Positions 44,556 through 53,467 of a DNA stretch of 64,000 nucleotides are shown here, piece after piece. Each line of letters starts with the position of its first letter. The first letter of the stretch is position 1. Below the pieces are notes generated by a model. That model was not told the origin of the DNA. It saw only the letters and a list, made by a program, of their open reading frames with translations, and made no database searches. The stretch comes from UBA1422 sp963676385 (lineage in GTDB: Bacteria > Bacillota > Clostridia > Peptostreptococcales > Anaerovoracaceae), in NCBI GenBank assembly GCA_963676385.2, contig CAXXMM010000014.1:62001-126000 (forward strand), read 5' to 3'. Both the position numbers and the translations under genes were made by a program.

Positions 44556-46434
44556 CAAAATCATTGCGGGAAGATATGAGCTTTTAGAAAAAATCGGCGA
44601 TGGGGGGATGGCAGTAGTCTATAAGGCAAAGTGCAGACTCTTGAACCGATATGTGGCAGTAAAAATTCTTAAACCGGAATTTGTCAATGATGCGAAATTC
44701 CTTGAAAATTTCCGTAAAGAATCTCATGCCGCTGCAAGTCTGTCCCATCCAAACATTGTCAATGTGTATGATGTTGGAAAAGAAGGCAATATAAATTATA
44801 TTGTTATGGAATTAGTTACGGGCCAACCTTTGAGTGAAATCATCAAAGAGGATGCGCCCATGGACTATAAAAGAGTGGTGGAACTGACCAGACAGATTGC
44901 CTTGGGTCTTAGTGTGGCTCACAAACATAACATTATACATCGGGATGTGAAGCCCCATAATATTTTAGTCACGGAAGAGGGCGTAGCAAAAATTACAGAT
45001 TTTGGCATTGCCAAAGCGGTGAAAACCACCACAATTGTCAATCAAACGGCGGAAGCGATTATGGGTTCAGTCCATTATTTTTCACCGGAACAGGCAAGAG
45101 GAGGATATGTGGATGAAAAATCCGATATCTATTCTCTTGGTATAGTCATGTATGAAATGTTAACTGGAAAAGTACCCTTTGATGGAGATAATCCGGTTAG
45201 TGTGGCATTAAAGCACATTAATGAAGAAATAGTTCCCCCTTCAGCGTTGGTGAAAGGGATTCCTCCACGGATAGAGCAAATCGTTATGAAGGCAACCAGC
45301 AAAATCCAATCTGCCCGGTATGCTTCGGCGGATGAAATGATTAAAGAATTGGAAAATATTGAATTTGTTTCTAGAATCGTTGGAAATTCAAGTTTAAATG
45401 GTTGGGAACCCGGCGCTGTTGAAGAACAAGGTGGGAATCTTAACGATGAATCCGATGCCGGGAAAAAATCCGCTGGAGATGACAAGGATAAAAAGCGGAA
45501 ACGAAAGTTGATTCTACTGATTTCCGGCATTGCCCTTTTGGTGATGGTGGGATTTGTTGCGGCAGGCTTTGCCACCGGATTTCTTGGGGGATCAACTATT
45601 GAAGTGCCAGATTTACGGGGCAAGACCCTTGAAGAGGCAGAAACCGCGTTAGAGAAAGTGGGGCTTAAAATTTCTGAAGGTGATTTGGTATTTAGTTCTG
45701 AATATGAAATTGGCGAGGTGGTATCTTCGGATCCGACGCCGGGAAGCATGGTAAAAAAGAACAGTACCGTTGAAGTAAATATTTGCAAAGGCGCCGAGGC
45801 TGGCACCGTTCCTGATTTGACCGGAAAAACATTGGCAGAAGCAAAAGAAGTAATCACAAAATATGGTTTTAAGGTTGGGAATGTGGAAGTTGAAGTGTCC
45901 AGCGAGAAGAAGGATACTGTAATAGATCAAGACCCAAAAGGGGGAGCAGAAACAACCCCCGGTGATTATATCAACATTACCGTTAGCGACGGAACGGGGA
46001 CGGAGGAAGTGGAAGTTCCTTTCCTCATTGGAAAAGAACTGGCAGCGGCAAAAAAATTGATTACAGATGCCGGATTTAAAGTTGGCGAGGTTACCTATGG
46101 AGAGAGTAGCGAATATGATTCGGGGCAAGTAAGCAAACAACAATATGAAGCTGGAATTATGTTGGCCAAAGGCTCAACAATCGACATTAAAGTAAGCAGT
46201 GGAAGTGGAACCTCGACAATTACATTAAATATTGATTATGCTAAGGCGAAACAGGAAGTGTTTTACCTCACTGTAGTTGTTGATGATGATGATGGCACAA
46301 GAACAGTGATTTCCAATGAACAAAGGCAAAAAAGCGATGGAAGCGGAACCGTGGAGGTTGAGGGTACCGGAGAGGGAACCATCACAGTTTTGTTTGATGA
46401 TGTGGTCGTCATGACCAAGTCGGTGGAATTTTGA
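44548..46434 (+). CDS. prkC: PASTA-domain Ser/Thr protein kinase PrkC
   Basis: 628 residues. Kinase domain (about 10-280): GDGGMAVVYKA glycine loop, VAVKIL lysine, HRDVKPHNIL, DFGIAKA and SVHYFSPEQARGG. A single membrane helix (about 320-345) is followed by three extracellular PASTA repeats, starting VPDLRGKTLEEAE (about 350), VPDLTGKTLAEAK (about 418) and VPFLIGKELAAAK (about 490), and a Ser/Thr-rich beta-like tail. PrkC senses muropeptides and regulates growth, wall metabolism and germination in relatives. GAGGAGGAAAAGCTG precedes ATG 44548; an upstream in-frame extension lies within prpC. Confidence 0.96.
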   Translation: MSSKIIAGRYELLEKIGDGGMAVVYKAKCRLLNRYVAVKILKPEFVNDAKFLENFRKESHAAASLSHPNIVNVYDVGKEGNINYIVMELVTGQPLSEIIKEDAPMDYKRVVELTRQIALGLSVAHKHNIIHRDVKPHNILVTEEGVAKITDFGIAKAVKTTTIVNQTAEAIMGSVHYFSPEQARGGYVDEKSDIYSLGIVMYEMLTGKVPFDGDNPVSVALKHINEEIVPPSALVKGIPPRIEQIVMKATSKIQSARYASADEMIKELENIEFVSRIVGNSSLNGWEPGAVEEQGGNLNDESDAGKKSAGDDKDKKRKRKLILLISGIALLVMVGFVAAGFATGFLGGSTIEVPDLRGKTLEEAETALEKVGLKISEGDLVFSSEYEIGEVVSSDPTPGSMVKKNSTVEVNICKGAEAGTVPDLTGKTLAEAKEVITKYGFKVGNVEVEVSSEKKDTVIDQDPKGGAETTPGDYINITVSDGTGTEEVEVPFLIGKELAAAKKLITDAGFKVGEVTYGESSEYDSGQVSKQQYEAGIMLAKGSTIDIKVSSGSGTSTITLNIDYAKAKQEVFYLTVVVDDDDGTRTVISNEQRQKSDGSGTVEVEGTGEGTITVLFDDVVVMTKSVEF

Positions 46435-46448
46435 CCGGGGTATTTGGC

Positions 46449-47315
46449 ATGAAAGGGATTATCGTTAAAGGAATCGGAGGCTTTTATTATGTCAATGATG
46501 GAAAAGAAGTTTATCGGTGTAAGGCGAGGGGGATTTTTAAAAAAGACGATTTTCTGCCAATGGTTGGTGACGAAGTCTTAGTTGAGAAAAACCCTATGGG
46601 AGATGGGACCATTTATGAGTTTTTGCCTCGACAAAATCAATTGATCCGCCCACCGATTGCAAATATCGACGCGGTTGCGGTGGTGATTGCAGTAACGGAT
46701 CCCATGCCAAGCCCACAAACCATTGATCGTTTTCTGGTTATGGCTGAAAAGAACCGGGTGGAAGTGATATTGTGCGTGAATAAAATTGATTTGGATACCA
46801 ATGGTCAGGCTGATAAAATCAACGAAATTTATGGCAACATATATCCACTGGTTCAGGTTTGCGGGTTAACCGGCAAAGGGTTACCGAAATTAAAAGAATT
46901 ATTTAGAGGGAAAAAAGTGGCGTTTGCAGGACCATCCGGGGTTGGAAAGTCGACATTAATTAATTTGCTTATCCCATCAACAGATGCACAAACCGGGGAA
47001 ATTAGTAATCGTACGGGACGAGGAAAACACACTACCCGTCATGTGGAAATATTTCAAACAGATTTTGGCGCAATGATTTTTGATACGCCGGGGTTTACGT
47101 CATTTAATGTGTTGGAGGCTGAACCCGACGAATTGCAATTGCTTTATCCGGAAATACTTCCTTATCGTGGGTTATGCAAATATGATAATTGCCGCCATTT
47201 GACGGAACCCCTATGCCGGGTTCGACAGGCAGTAGAAGAAAAAAACATTCATCCCTCCCGGTATGCTTCCTATGTGGAACAGTATAAGGAAGTGTCAGCA
47301 AAGAAAAGATTTTAG
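46449..47315 (+). CDS. rsgA: Ribosome small-subunit-dependent GTPase RsgA
   Basis: 288 residues. OB-fold N terminus (KGIGGFYYVNDG), then the circularly permuted G domain: G4 NKID precedes G1 GPSGVGKSTLINLL and G3 DTPGF; TGRGKHTTRHVE is present and a zinc site CKYDNCRHLTEPLC closes the protein. RsgA acts late in 30S maturation. The start MKGIIVKGIGG at 46449 fits homologues; a TTG at 46431 overlapping the prkC stop is the alternative. prkC-rsgA-rpe is the usual order. Confidence 0.94.
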   Translation: MKGIIVKGIGGFYYVNDGKEVYRCKARGIFKKDDFLPMVGDEVLVEKNPMGDGTIYEFLPRQNQLIRPPIANIDAVAVVIAVTDPMPSPQTIDRFLVMAEKNRVEVILCVNKIDLDTNGQADKINEIYGNIYPLVQVCGLTGKGLPKLKELFRGKKVAFAGPSGVGKSTLINLLIPSTDAQTGEISNRTGRGKHTTRHVEIFQTDFGAMIFDTPGFTSFNVLEAEPDELQLLYPEILPYRGLCKYDNCRHLTEPLCRVRQAVEEKNIHPSRYASYVEQYKEVSAKKRF

Positions 47316-47354
47316 ACTCAACATCAAGGTTGAGACGCAACTGAAAGGAAAGAA

Positions 47355-48014
47355 ATGGCTAAAATTGCACCATCCATATTGTCTGCCGATTTTTCTTGTT
47401 TGGGAAAAGAAGTGGCATCCATTGAAAGGGCCGGAGCCCATTTTATTCATGTTGACGTGATGGATGGGCATTTTGTACCAAATATTAGTTTTGGATCCAC
47501 AGTGATGAATAGTCTTCTGGGCAAAACGAAGATTCCATTTGATGTGCACTTGATGATAGAAACACCAGAAAAATACTTAAAGGATTTTGTCACTGACAAC
47601 ACCCAATACATCACCGTTCATTGGGAGGCCTGCCCGAAAGTGTTAGACATGATTGAGCAAATCCATCACTATGGATTAAAAGCAGGAGTGTCTATCAATC
47701 CAGATACAGATGTTGGCGTTTTAGTTCCACTTCTGAATCAAATTGATATGGTGCTTGTCATGTCAGTATTTCCCGGATTTGGGGGTCAAAAATTTATCCC
47801 ATCAGCACTGGAGAAAATCAGATTTCTCCATCAAATAAGACAGGAGAAGTCATTGGATTTCCAAATTGAAGTGGATGGAGGCATTACACCGGAAAATATT
47901 GCTCTGGTTTTAGATGCCGGGGTAGACATTATCGTTGCTGGGTCGTCAATTTTCAAACAACCCGACATTGAAAAAACAACTCGAAAATTCATTAATTTGG
48001 CGATAGAAAGGTAA
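47355..48014 (+). CDS. rpe: Ribulose-phosphate 3-epimerase
   Basis: 219 residues, a TIM barrel. SILSADFSCLG, HVDVMDGHFVPNISFG with metal His/Asp, DVHLMIE, MSVFPGFGGQKF and VDGGITPEN with the second catalytic Asp are all intact. It interconverts ribulose 5-phosphate and xylulose 5-phosphate in the pentose phosphate pathway. GAAAGGAAAGAA precedes the ATG. Followed after 4 bases by the LCP gene; the thiamine pyrophosphokinase gene often found next is absent. Confidence 0.96.
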   Translation: MAKIAPSILSADFSCLGKEVASIERAGAHFIHVDVMDGHFVPNISFGSTVMNSLLGKTKIPFDVHLMIETPEKYLKDFVTDNTQYITVHWEACPKVLDMIEQIHHYGLKAGVSINPDTDVGVLVPLLNQIDMVLVMSVFPGFGGQKFIPSALEKIRFLHQIRQEKSLDFQIEVDGGITPENIALVLDAGVDIIVAGSSIFKQPDIEKTTRKFINLAIER

Positions 48015-48018
48015 TTAT

Positions 48019-49080
48019 ATGAGAAGCGAGAAAAGAAAGAAAAGAAGTTGGAAGAAAGGCCTTGCCATTACACTAATCGTTTTGGTTGCACTCCTTGGCA
48101 CTGGCGCAGTAGTTGTGAAGGTTGCCTATGGTAAATTGATAGACAAGTTTGAACAGGTGGAATATGTAGATTTAAGTGGGGAAGATCTTGACATAGATTC
48201 AACGGTGGCAAAATCCTTAAAAAACTATCAAAATATTCTACTGGTTGGCATTGATGCTCGCCGAGGAGAAAACGAGGCCAACACCCGGGCTGATGCTATT
48301 ATTATTCTTAGCATCAATAAGAAAACTGATGAGTTTAGATTAATATCTGTTTATCGGGACACTATGTTGGATTTAGAGGAAACGGATGGAGAGCACAGAT
48401 TGGATAAGGTAACCCATTCCTACTATTATGGTGGGGCCGTGAATACCATTCGAACCCTGAATCGCAACTTGGATCTTAACATAAAGGAATATGTTAAAGT
48501 AAATTGGTATTCGGTTGCTGATTTTGTTGATTCCATGGGTGGACTTACGATTAATGTGAAGGACTATGAGGTCAGTGAAATCAATAAATATATCAAAGAT
48601 ACAAACAAAACACTGGAAGGGGATACTACGAAGTTGACGACCTCCGGCAAGCAGGTTTTGAACGGGGTGCAGGCAGTAACATATTGTCGCATTAGGAAAG
48701 TCGGCAACGGGGACTACGAAAGAACTCAACGAATGAGAAACACCGTCAAGGCGGCCTTTGCCAAGGCAAAGACCATGAAAATCAAGGAATTGATTGGCGT
48801 CATGGACAAAACCCTGCCGGAAGTGACCACCAGTATTGATGCCAAGTCTATGGTTTGGATGCTTTACGATGCAACCAAATACAAAATGGAGAAGGGTAGT
48901 GGTTGGCCGTACAAAACTACTGGTGCGATGGTTGATGGGGTTTGGTATGGCCCACCGGTGAACTTAGCTTCAAATGTAACAAAATTACATGAAAAAATAT
49001 TCCAACAGTCGGATTATGTGCCAACCGATCGTGTTAAGTCAATTAGCGATGCCATAATTCTAAAGACAGGAGTGCAATAG
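48019..49080 (+). CDS. LytR-CpsA-Psr (LCP) family cell-wall polymer ligase
   Basis: 353 residues. A basic N terminus (EKRKKRSWKKG) and one membrane helix (about 14-35) put the catalytic domain outside the cell. LCP landmarks: NILLVGIDAR, RADAIIILSINKK, LISVYRDTML and the Arg-rich YCRIRKVGNGDYERTQRMR. LCP enzymes attach teichoic acids or other glycopolymers from lipid carriers to peptidoglycan. It heads a run with a TagGH-like exporter and ddl, so it probably ligates the exported polymer. GAAAGG lies before the ATG; the next gene starts one base after its stop. Confidence 0.93.
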   Translation: MRSEKRKKRSWKKGLAITLIVLVALLGTGAVVVKVAYGKLIDKFEQVEYVDLSGEDLDIDSTVAKSLKNYQNILLVGIDARRGENEANTRADAIIILSINKKTDEFRLISVYRDTMLDLEETDGEHRLDKVTHSYYYGGAVNTIRTLNRNLDLNIKEYVKVNWYSVADFVDSMGGLTINVKDYEVSEINKYIKDTNKTLEGDTTKLTTSGKQVLNGVQAVTYCRIRKVGNGDYERTQRMRNTVKAAFAKAKTMKIKELIGVMDKTLPEVTTSIDAKSMVWMLYDATKYKMEKGSGWPYKTTGAMVDGVWYGPPVNLASNVTKLHEKIFQQSDYVPTDRVKSISDAIILKTGVQ

Positions 49081-49081
49081 A

Positions 49082-49897
49082 ATGTCTGAGTTTATAAACC
49101 TTATTAAAGATCATGTGACCTGGCGAAATCAAATTTTTAAGCTGGCAGCAATGGACCTTCGAAAAAATTATAGCGGCTCTGTGATGGGGTGGTCCTGGGC
49201 AATTATTAAACCCTCAGTCACAATCTTTGTTTTTTGGTTTGCATTTTCTGTTGGATTAAGGGCACATCCGGGTCCGGCAGGTTATTCCTTTTTTCAGTGG
49301 TTGTTAGCAGGGATGGTTGCATGGTTTTATATTAGTGATATTTGGAAAGAGGGCGCCAACGCCATGCGCAGGTACAAATATCTTATTACAAAACTGAAAT
49401 TTCCCGTTACTACCATTCCGACTTTTGTTAGCATTGCCAAGCTTATGGTGCATATAGGACTTTTGACCATGGTGGTAGTCATCTACGCGTTGTATGGAGA
49501 TTATCCTGACGTTTACTACTTCCAATTGTTGTTTTATATGTTATTAATGTTTCTCATGGGGACTGGGTGGGCACTGCTATCTTCAACCCTTGCATCATTT
49601 AGCAATGATTTTTTGAATTTGGTTCGTACCTTTAGCACTGCGATTTTTTGGTTATCCGGTATTATGTGGGATCCCAAAACCCCAAGGCTTCTGGACAAAG
49701 AGTGGCTGCAGGTAATATTGGCGTTTAATCCGGTAACCTACATTGTTTCTGGATATCGTGATTGTATGCTTTACAAAGTATGGTTTTTTGAAAATCCAGC
49801 ACCCTTCCTTATTTTTTTGGGTGAGTTAGTGTTAATTTGGGTACTAGCCATTTGGGTGTACAAAAAAGCAAAGCACGATTTGCCTGATGTATTATAG
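49082..49897 (+). CDS. TagG-like ABC-2 type polysaccharide/teichoic acid export permease
   Basis: 271 residues, about six membrane helices. The N-terminal LIKDHVTWRNQIFKLAAMDLRKNYSGS (seen as AAMDLRKNYSGSVMG) and GWSWAIIKPS match the ABC-2 membrane family that flips teichoic acids or O-polysaccharides. It pairs with the ATPase encoded directly downstream. Which polymer is carried is unknown; the LCP gene next to it suggests a wall-linked glycopolymer. ACAGGAGTGC lies upstream of the ATG. Confidence 0.9.
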   Translation: MSEFINLIKDHVTWRNQIFKLAAMDLRKNYSGSVMGWSWAIIKPSVTIFVFWFAFSVGLRAHPGPAGYSFFQWLLAGMVAWFYISDIWKEGANAMRRYKYLITKLKFPVTTIPTFVSIAKLMVHIGLLTMVVVIYALYGDYPDVYYFQLLFYMLLMFLMGTGWALLSSTLASFSNDFLNLVRTFSTAIFWLSGIMWDPKTPRLLDKEWLQVILAFNPVTYIVSGYRDCMLYKVWFFENPAPFLIFLGELVLIWVLAIWVYKKAKHDLPDVL

Positions 49898-49910
49898 GAG
49901 TGATAATAGA

Positions 49911-50678
49911 ATGGAAATATCTGAAAAACCAGTGATTGAATTTAAAAATGTCACAAAAAAATACAAATTATACAAGAACGAAAAACGTCGTTTGCTTTCC
50001 GTGTTCACCAAGAAAATTAAAGGAAAACAAAAAGTGGCAGTAAACAATGTGTCTTTCCAAATCATGAAAGGGGAGTCAGTAGCGTTTATTGGGAGTAATG
50101 GTGCGGGGAAGTCCACAATCTTAAAAATGATGACTGGGGTGGCTTATCCAACCTCTGGGGAGATTATTGTGGATGGGAGTGTGAGTGCTTTGTTGGAGTT
50201 AACCTCTGGTTTTGATGCGGAGTTTACCGGCAGAGAAAACATTTACCTGAAAGGGCGTCTGTTGGGGATGAAAACGAAAGAAATCAAGAAACTTGAAGAC
50301 AGTATTATTGATTTTGCGGAGTTAAATGAGTACATTGATCAGCCGGTAAGAACATATTCCAGTGGAATGAAAGCCAGATTAGGGTTTGCCATAAGTACAA
50401 ATGTTGATACCGACATTCTTATTGTTGATGAAGCGCTAAGCGTTGGGGATGCAGGGTTTAAAGCAAAATGCAAAGATAGAATTGCGGAAATAATGTCCAA
50501 AGAAGGGTTGACATTTTTGTTTGTAACCCATTCCGGAGCCATGGCAAGGGAATTTTGCAGTAGAGGCATTGTAATGCGAAAAGGCAAAAAAATATTTGAT
50601 TCAGATATTAACAGCGCAATTTCAGAGTATGAAAATCTAATAGGATTGAGGAAAAATAAAAATGAAGCAAAAACTTAA
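49911..50678 (+). CDS. TagH-like ABC polysaccharide/teichoic acid export ATPase
   Basis: 255 residues. Walker A GSNGAGKST near 65, signature YSSGMKARLGF near 151, Walker B ILIVDEALSVGD near 173 and the switch His in FVTHSG. Residues 18-40 (KLYKNEKRRLLSVF) are the extra N-terminal piece typical of TagH/Wzt-type ATPases; there is no long C-terminal carbohydrate-binding domain. ATG 49911 with TAGGAGTG upstream is preferred over an earlier in-frame ATG that overlaps the permease. ddl overlaps its last 17 bases. Confidence 0.93.
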   Translation: MEISEKPVIEFKNVTKKYKLYKNEKRRLLSVFTKKIKGKQKVAVNNVSFQIMKGESVAFIGSNGAGKSTILKMMTGVAYPTSGEIIVDGSVSALLELTSGFDAEFTGRENIYLKGRLLGMKTKEIKKLEDSIIDFAELNEYIDQPVRTYSSGMKARLGFAISTNVDTDILIVDEALSVGDAGFKAKCKDRIAEIMSKEGLTFLFVTHSGAMAREFCSRGIVMRKGKKIFDSDINSAISEYENLIGLRKNKNEAKT

Positions 50679-51738
50679 TTTGCTGCTAATATTCGGAGGA
50701 ATTTCTTCGGAACATCAAGTGTCCTGCTTGTCGGCAGCATCCATTTTGTATCATATGAATCGCGAGAATTATCACGTTCAAACCTTGGGAATCACCAAAA
50801 AAGGACGATGGATTCTTACCTCGGCCACCCCGGAAGCGATTGCAGATGGGAGTTGGGAATACCGAGTGGGAAACAGAGGCGGAATTTTGTCGCCGGATCG
50901 AACAGAAAAAGGCGTTCGAACTTTGTTAGGAGAAGAAATACCCGTTGACTGTGTATTTCCTGTTCTCCATGGGAAGTATGGTGAGGATGGAACCTTGCAG
51001 GGGTTGCTGGATTTGGCTGGAATTACTTATGTAGGATCTGGCGTTTTGGCATCGTCTGCATGTATGGACAAGGCAGTTACAAAAACAATGATAGAAAAAA
51101 TTCATGTTCGGCAAGCAGCGTATGCACTTACTGACAGATACGGATTTTCTACCGGCCCCACAGAAACCATTGACCGCATTGTTGAAACCTTTGGGAATAC
51201 ATATCCTTTGTTTGTAAAACCTGCTAATGCCGGATCTTCCGTGGGGATTTCCAAGGTGTGGGATAAAAGACAGTTGTTTGATGGTATTCGAAAAGCTGCT
51301 CAAGAGGATCATAAAGTGGTTGTGGAAGAAGCGATTTGTGGCAGAGAATTTGAAGTTGCAGTATTAGGTAATCGAAAACCACAGGCTTCCACAGTAGGAG
51401 AGATTATTGCTTCCAACGAATTTTATGATTATGATGCAAAATATATAAATGAGTTGTCTAGAACAGAAATCGTCACGGATTTGACAGAAACAAAAATGGA
51501 AGAAATTCGTCGAACAGCGGTTAAAATTTATGAAGCTATGGGCTGCAGAGGGCTGGCACGGGTGGATTTTTTCTTGGAGACAGACGGTACTGTGGTTTTT
51601 AACGAAATTAACACCATGCCCGGCTTTACCAAAATAAGCATGTATCCAAAGTTATGGGAGGCAAGCGGAGTAGGTTATCCGGATTTAATTGATCGATTAA
51701 TTGATTTAGCTATGGAGGAAACAGAATGGCAAAGGTAG
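50662..51738 (+). CDS. ddl: D-alanine-D-alanine ligase
   Basis: 358 residues, an ATP-grasp enzyme. FGGISSEHQVSCLSA, PVLHGKYGEDGTLQG, MDKAVTK, KPANAGSSVGISK, the omega-loop segment EFYDYDAKY and NEINTMPGFT are all present. The Tyr in DYDAKY and absence of the VanA-type His indicate D-Ala-D-Ala rather than D-Ala-D-Lac specificity (inference from the family). It supplies the dipeptide for peptidoglycan. Its start lies in the ATPase gene and its end overlaps thrS by 13 bases. Confidence 0.95.
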   Translation: MKQKLNLLLIFGGISSEHQVSCLSAASILYHMNRENYHVQTLGITKKGRWILTSATPEAIADGSWEYRVGNRGGILSPDRTEKGVRTLLGEEIPVDCVFPVLHGKYGEDGTLQGLLDLAGITYVGSGVLASSACMDKAVTKTMIEKIHVRQAAYALTDRYGFSTGPTETIDRIVETFGNTYPLFVKPANAGSSVGISKVWDKRQLFDGIRKAAQEDHKVVVEEAICGREFEVAVLGNRKPQASTVGEIIASNEFYDYDAKYINELSRTEIVTDLTETKMEEIRRTAVKIYEAMGCRGLARVDFFLETDGTVVFNEINTMPGFTKISMYPKLWEASGVGYPDLIDRLIDLAMEETEWQR

Positions 51739-53465
51739 ACTTTAGTGACCAACATATTCGAGATGCGTATCGACATACGTCATCCCATATTATGGCGCAG
51801 GCGATAAAGAGAATTTGGCCGGAAGCGAAATTGGCCATAGGCCCGGCCATTGAAAATGGGTTTTATTATGATATGGATATGGAACATAAAATTACGGATG
51901 AAGACTTGCTTAAGATTCAAAAAGAAATGAAGCGCATTATCCAAGCGAATTATCCATTGGAACGGTTTGAACTGCCAAGAGAAGAGGCCATCAGAAAAAT
52001 GCAAGTTTTGGGTGAAGACTATAAAGTTGAGCTGATTCGGGATTTGCCGGAGGACGCGGCATTATCTTTTTATCAGCAAGGGGACTTTGTTGATCTTTGT
52101 GCGGGGCCTCATATGCCCAGCACCGGAGCAATCAAGGCAATTAAATTAACCGGTGTTGCCGGAGCGTATTGGCGTGGCGATTCGTCGAAGAAGATGCTTC
52201 AGCGCATCTATGGAACATCATTTCCATCTCAGGAGGAGTTGGATGCCTACATTACCCGCATTGAAGAAGCAAAAAAACGAGATCATCGTAAAATAGGAAA
52301 AGAAATGGATCTTTTTGCAATTTACGATGAAGGGCCAGGGTTTCCGTTTTTCTTACCAAAAGGGATGGTTATTCGTAATGAGTTGGAAAACTTTTGGCGT
52401 CAGTTACATCAGACAAATGGATATGATGAAATTAAAACCCCTCTAATCCTCAATGAGCAAATGTGGCACACTTCAGGTCACTGGGATCACTACAAAAATA
52501 ATATGTACTTTACCCAGATTGATGATGAAACTTATGCAGTCAAACCAATGAATTGCCCTGGGGCGATGCTAGTATATAGAAGAAAAATGCATTCCTATCG
52601 GGAATTCCCTATTCGGATGGCAGAGTTGGGTCAGGTGCACAGGCATGAACTTTCCGGTGCCCTACATGGACTGATGCGGGTACGAACCTTTACTCAAGAT
52701 GATGCCCATATTTTCTTGTTGCATAATCAGATTAAGGATGAAATTAAATCGGTAATTGATATGATTGATTCTGTGTATAAGCTTTTTAGTTTTAAGTATC
52801 ATATAGAGCTATCTACGCAACCAAAGGATTCAATGGGAACCAAAGAAGAATGGGACGTTGCGACAAGTGCCCTTCAAGAGGCCATGGAAGAAAAAGGTTT
52901 GCCGTTTGTAATCAATGAAGGTGATGGGGCTTTTTATGGACCAAAACTTGATTTTCATCTTGAGGATTCTCTTGGACGCACCTGGCAGTGTGGCACCATA
53001 CAATTAGACTTCCAAATGCCCCAAAGGTTTGATATTACTTACATTGGTGCGGATGGTGAAAAGCATATGCCAGTTATGATTCATCGGGTTATTTTCGGAT
53101 CGGTGGAACGGTTTATTGGTATCTTGACAGAGCACTTTGCAGGGAAATTCCCCCTTTGGCTTGCCCCTGTTCAAGTAAAACTACTTACGGTAACAGAAAA
53201 GTTCAACGTTTATGCAATAGAAGTAAGCAATCAACTAAAGGCAGCTGGGTTGCGTGTAGAATTGGATTTAAGGAACGAAAAAATTGGATACAAGCTTCGT
53301 GAGGCTAGAAATGAGAGAGTCTCTTACATTGGGGTTATTGGCGAACGGGAAGTGGAAGCCGGAACCTTAACTGTGCGTTCTTCCAAAGCGGGGGAACTGG
53401 GGGAGACATCATTAGAAGACTTCGTGACAAAATGTTGTGAAGAAATAAATAGTAAGGCGGTATAA
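51726..53465 (+). CDS. thrS: Threonyl-tRNA synthetase lacking the N-terminal TGS domain
   Basis: 579 residues against about 640 for the common form. The protein begins directly at the editing domain (HTSSHIMAQAIKRIWP, DLCAGPHMPSTG) and continues with the class II catalytic core (MNCPGAMLVY with the zinc Cys, GQVHRHELSG, HGLMRVRTFTQDD) and anticodon-binding domain. The TGS domain is missing; the start overlaps the intact ddl gene, and AATGGAGG-type TATGGAGGAAACAGA precedes it, so this is not a frameshift. It charges tRNA-Thr. No T-box leader is present, as there is no upstream spacer. Confidence 0.95.
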   Translation: MAKVDFSDQHIRDAYRHTSSHIMAQAIKRIWPEAKLAIGPAIENGFYYDMDMEHKITDEDLLKIQKEMKRIIQANYPLERFELPREEAIRKMQVLGEDYKVELIRDLPEDAALSFYQQGDFVDLCAGPHMPSTGAIKAIKLTGVAGAYWRGDSSKKMLQRIYGTSFPSQEELDAYITRIEEAKKRDHRKIGKEMDLFAIYDEGPGFPFFLPKGMVIRNELENFWRQLHQTNGYDEIKTPLILNEQMWHTSGHWDHYKNNMYFTQIDDETYAVKPMNCPGAMLVYRRKMHSYREFPIRMAELGQVHRHELSGALHGLMRVRTFTQDDAHIFLLHNQIKDEIKSVIDMIDSVYKLFSFKYHIELSTQPKDSMGTKEEWDVATSALQEAMEEKGLPFVINEGDGAFYGPKLDFHLEDSLGRTWQCGTIQLDFQMPQRFDITYIGADGEKHMPVMIHRVIFGSVERFIGILTEHFAGKFPLWLAPVQVKLLTVTEKFNVYAIEVSNQLKAAGLRVELDLRNEKIGYKLREARNERVSYIGVIGEREVEAGTLTVRSSKAGELGETSLEDFVTKCCEEINSKAV

Positions 53466-53467
53466 AT

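Noticed and set aside
45129..45857. 242-codon open frame antisense to prkC
   Set aside because: Shadow of a conserved kinase gene; Ser/Phe-rich low-complexity translation with no domain and no ribosome site.
51600..51726. T-box riboswitch before thrS
   Set aside because: The region is coding sequence of ddl and has no T-box bulge or terminator.
51726..51790. Possible frameshift removing the ThrRS TGS domain
   Set aside because: The upstream DNA encodes the intact C terminus of Ddl, leaving no room for a lost TGS in another frame.
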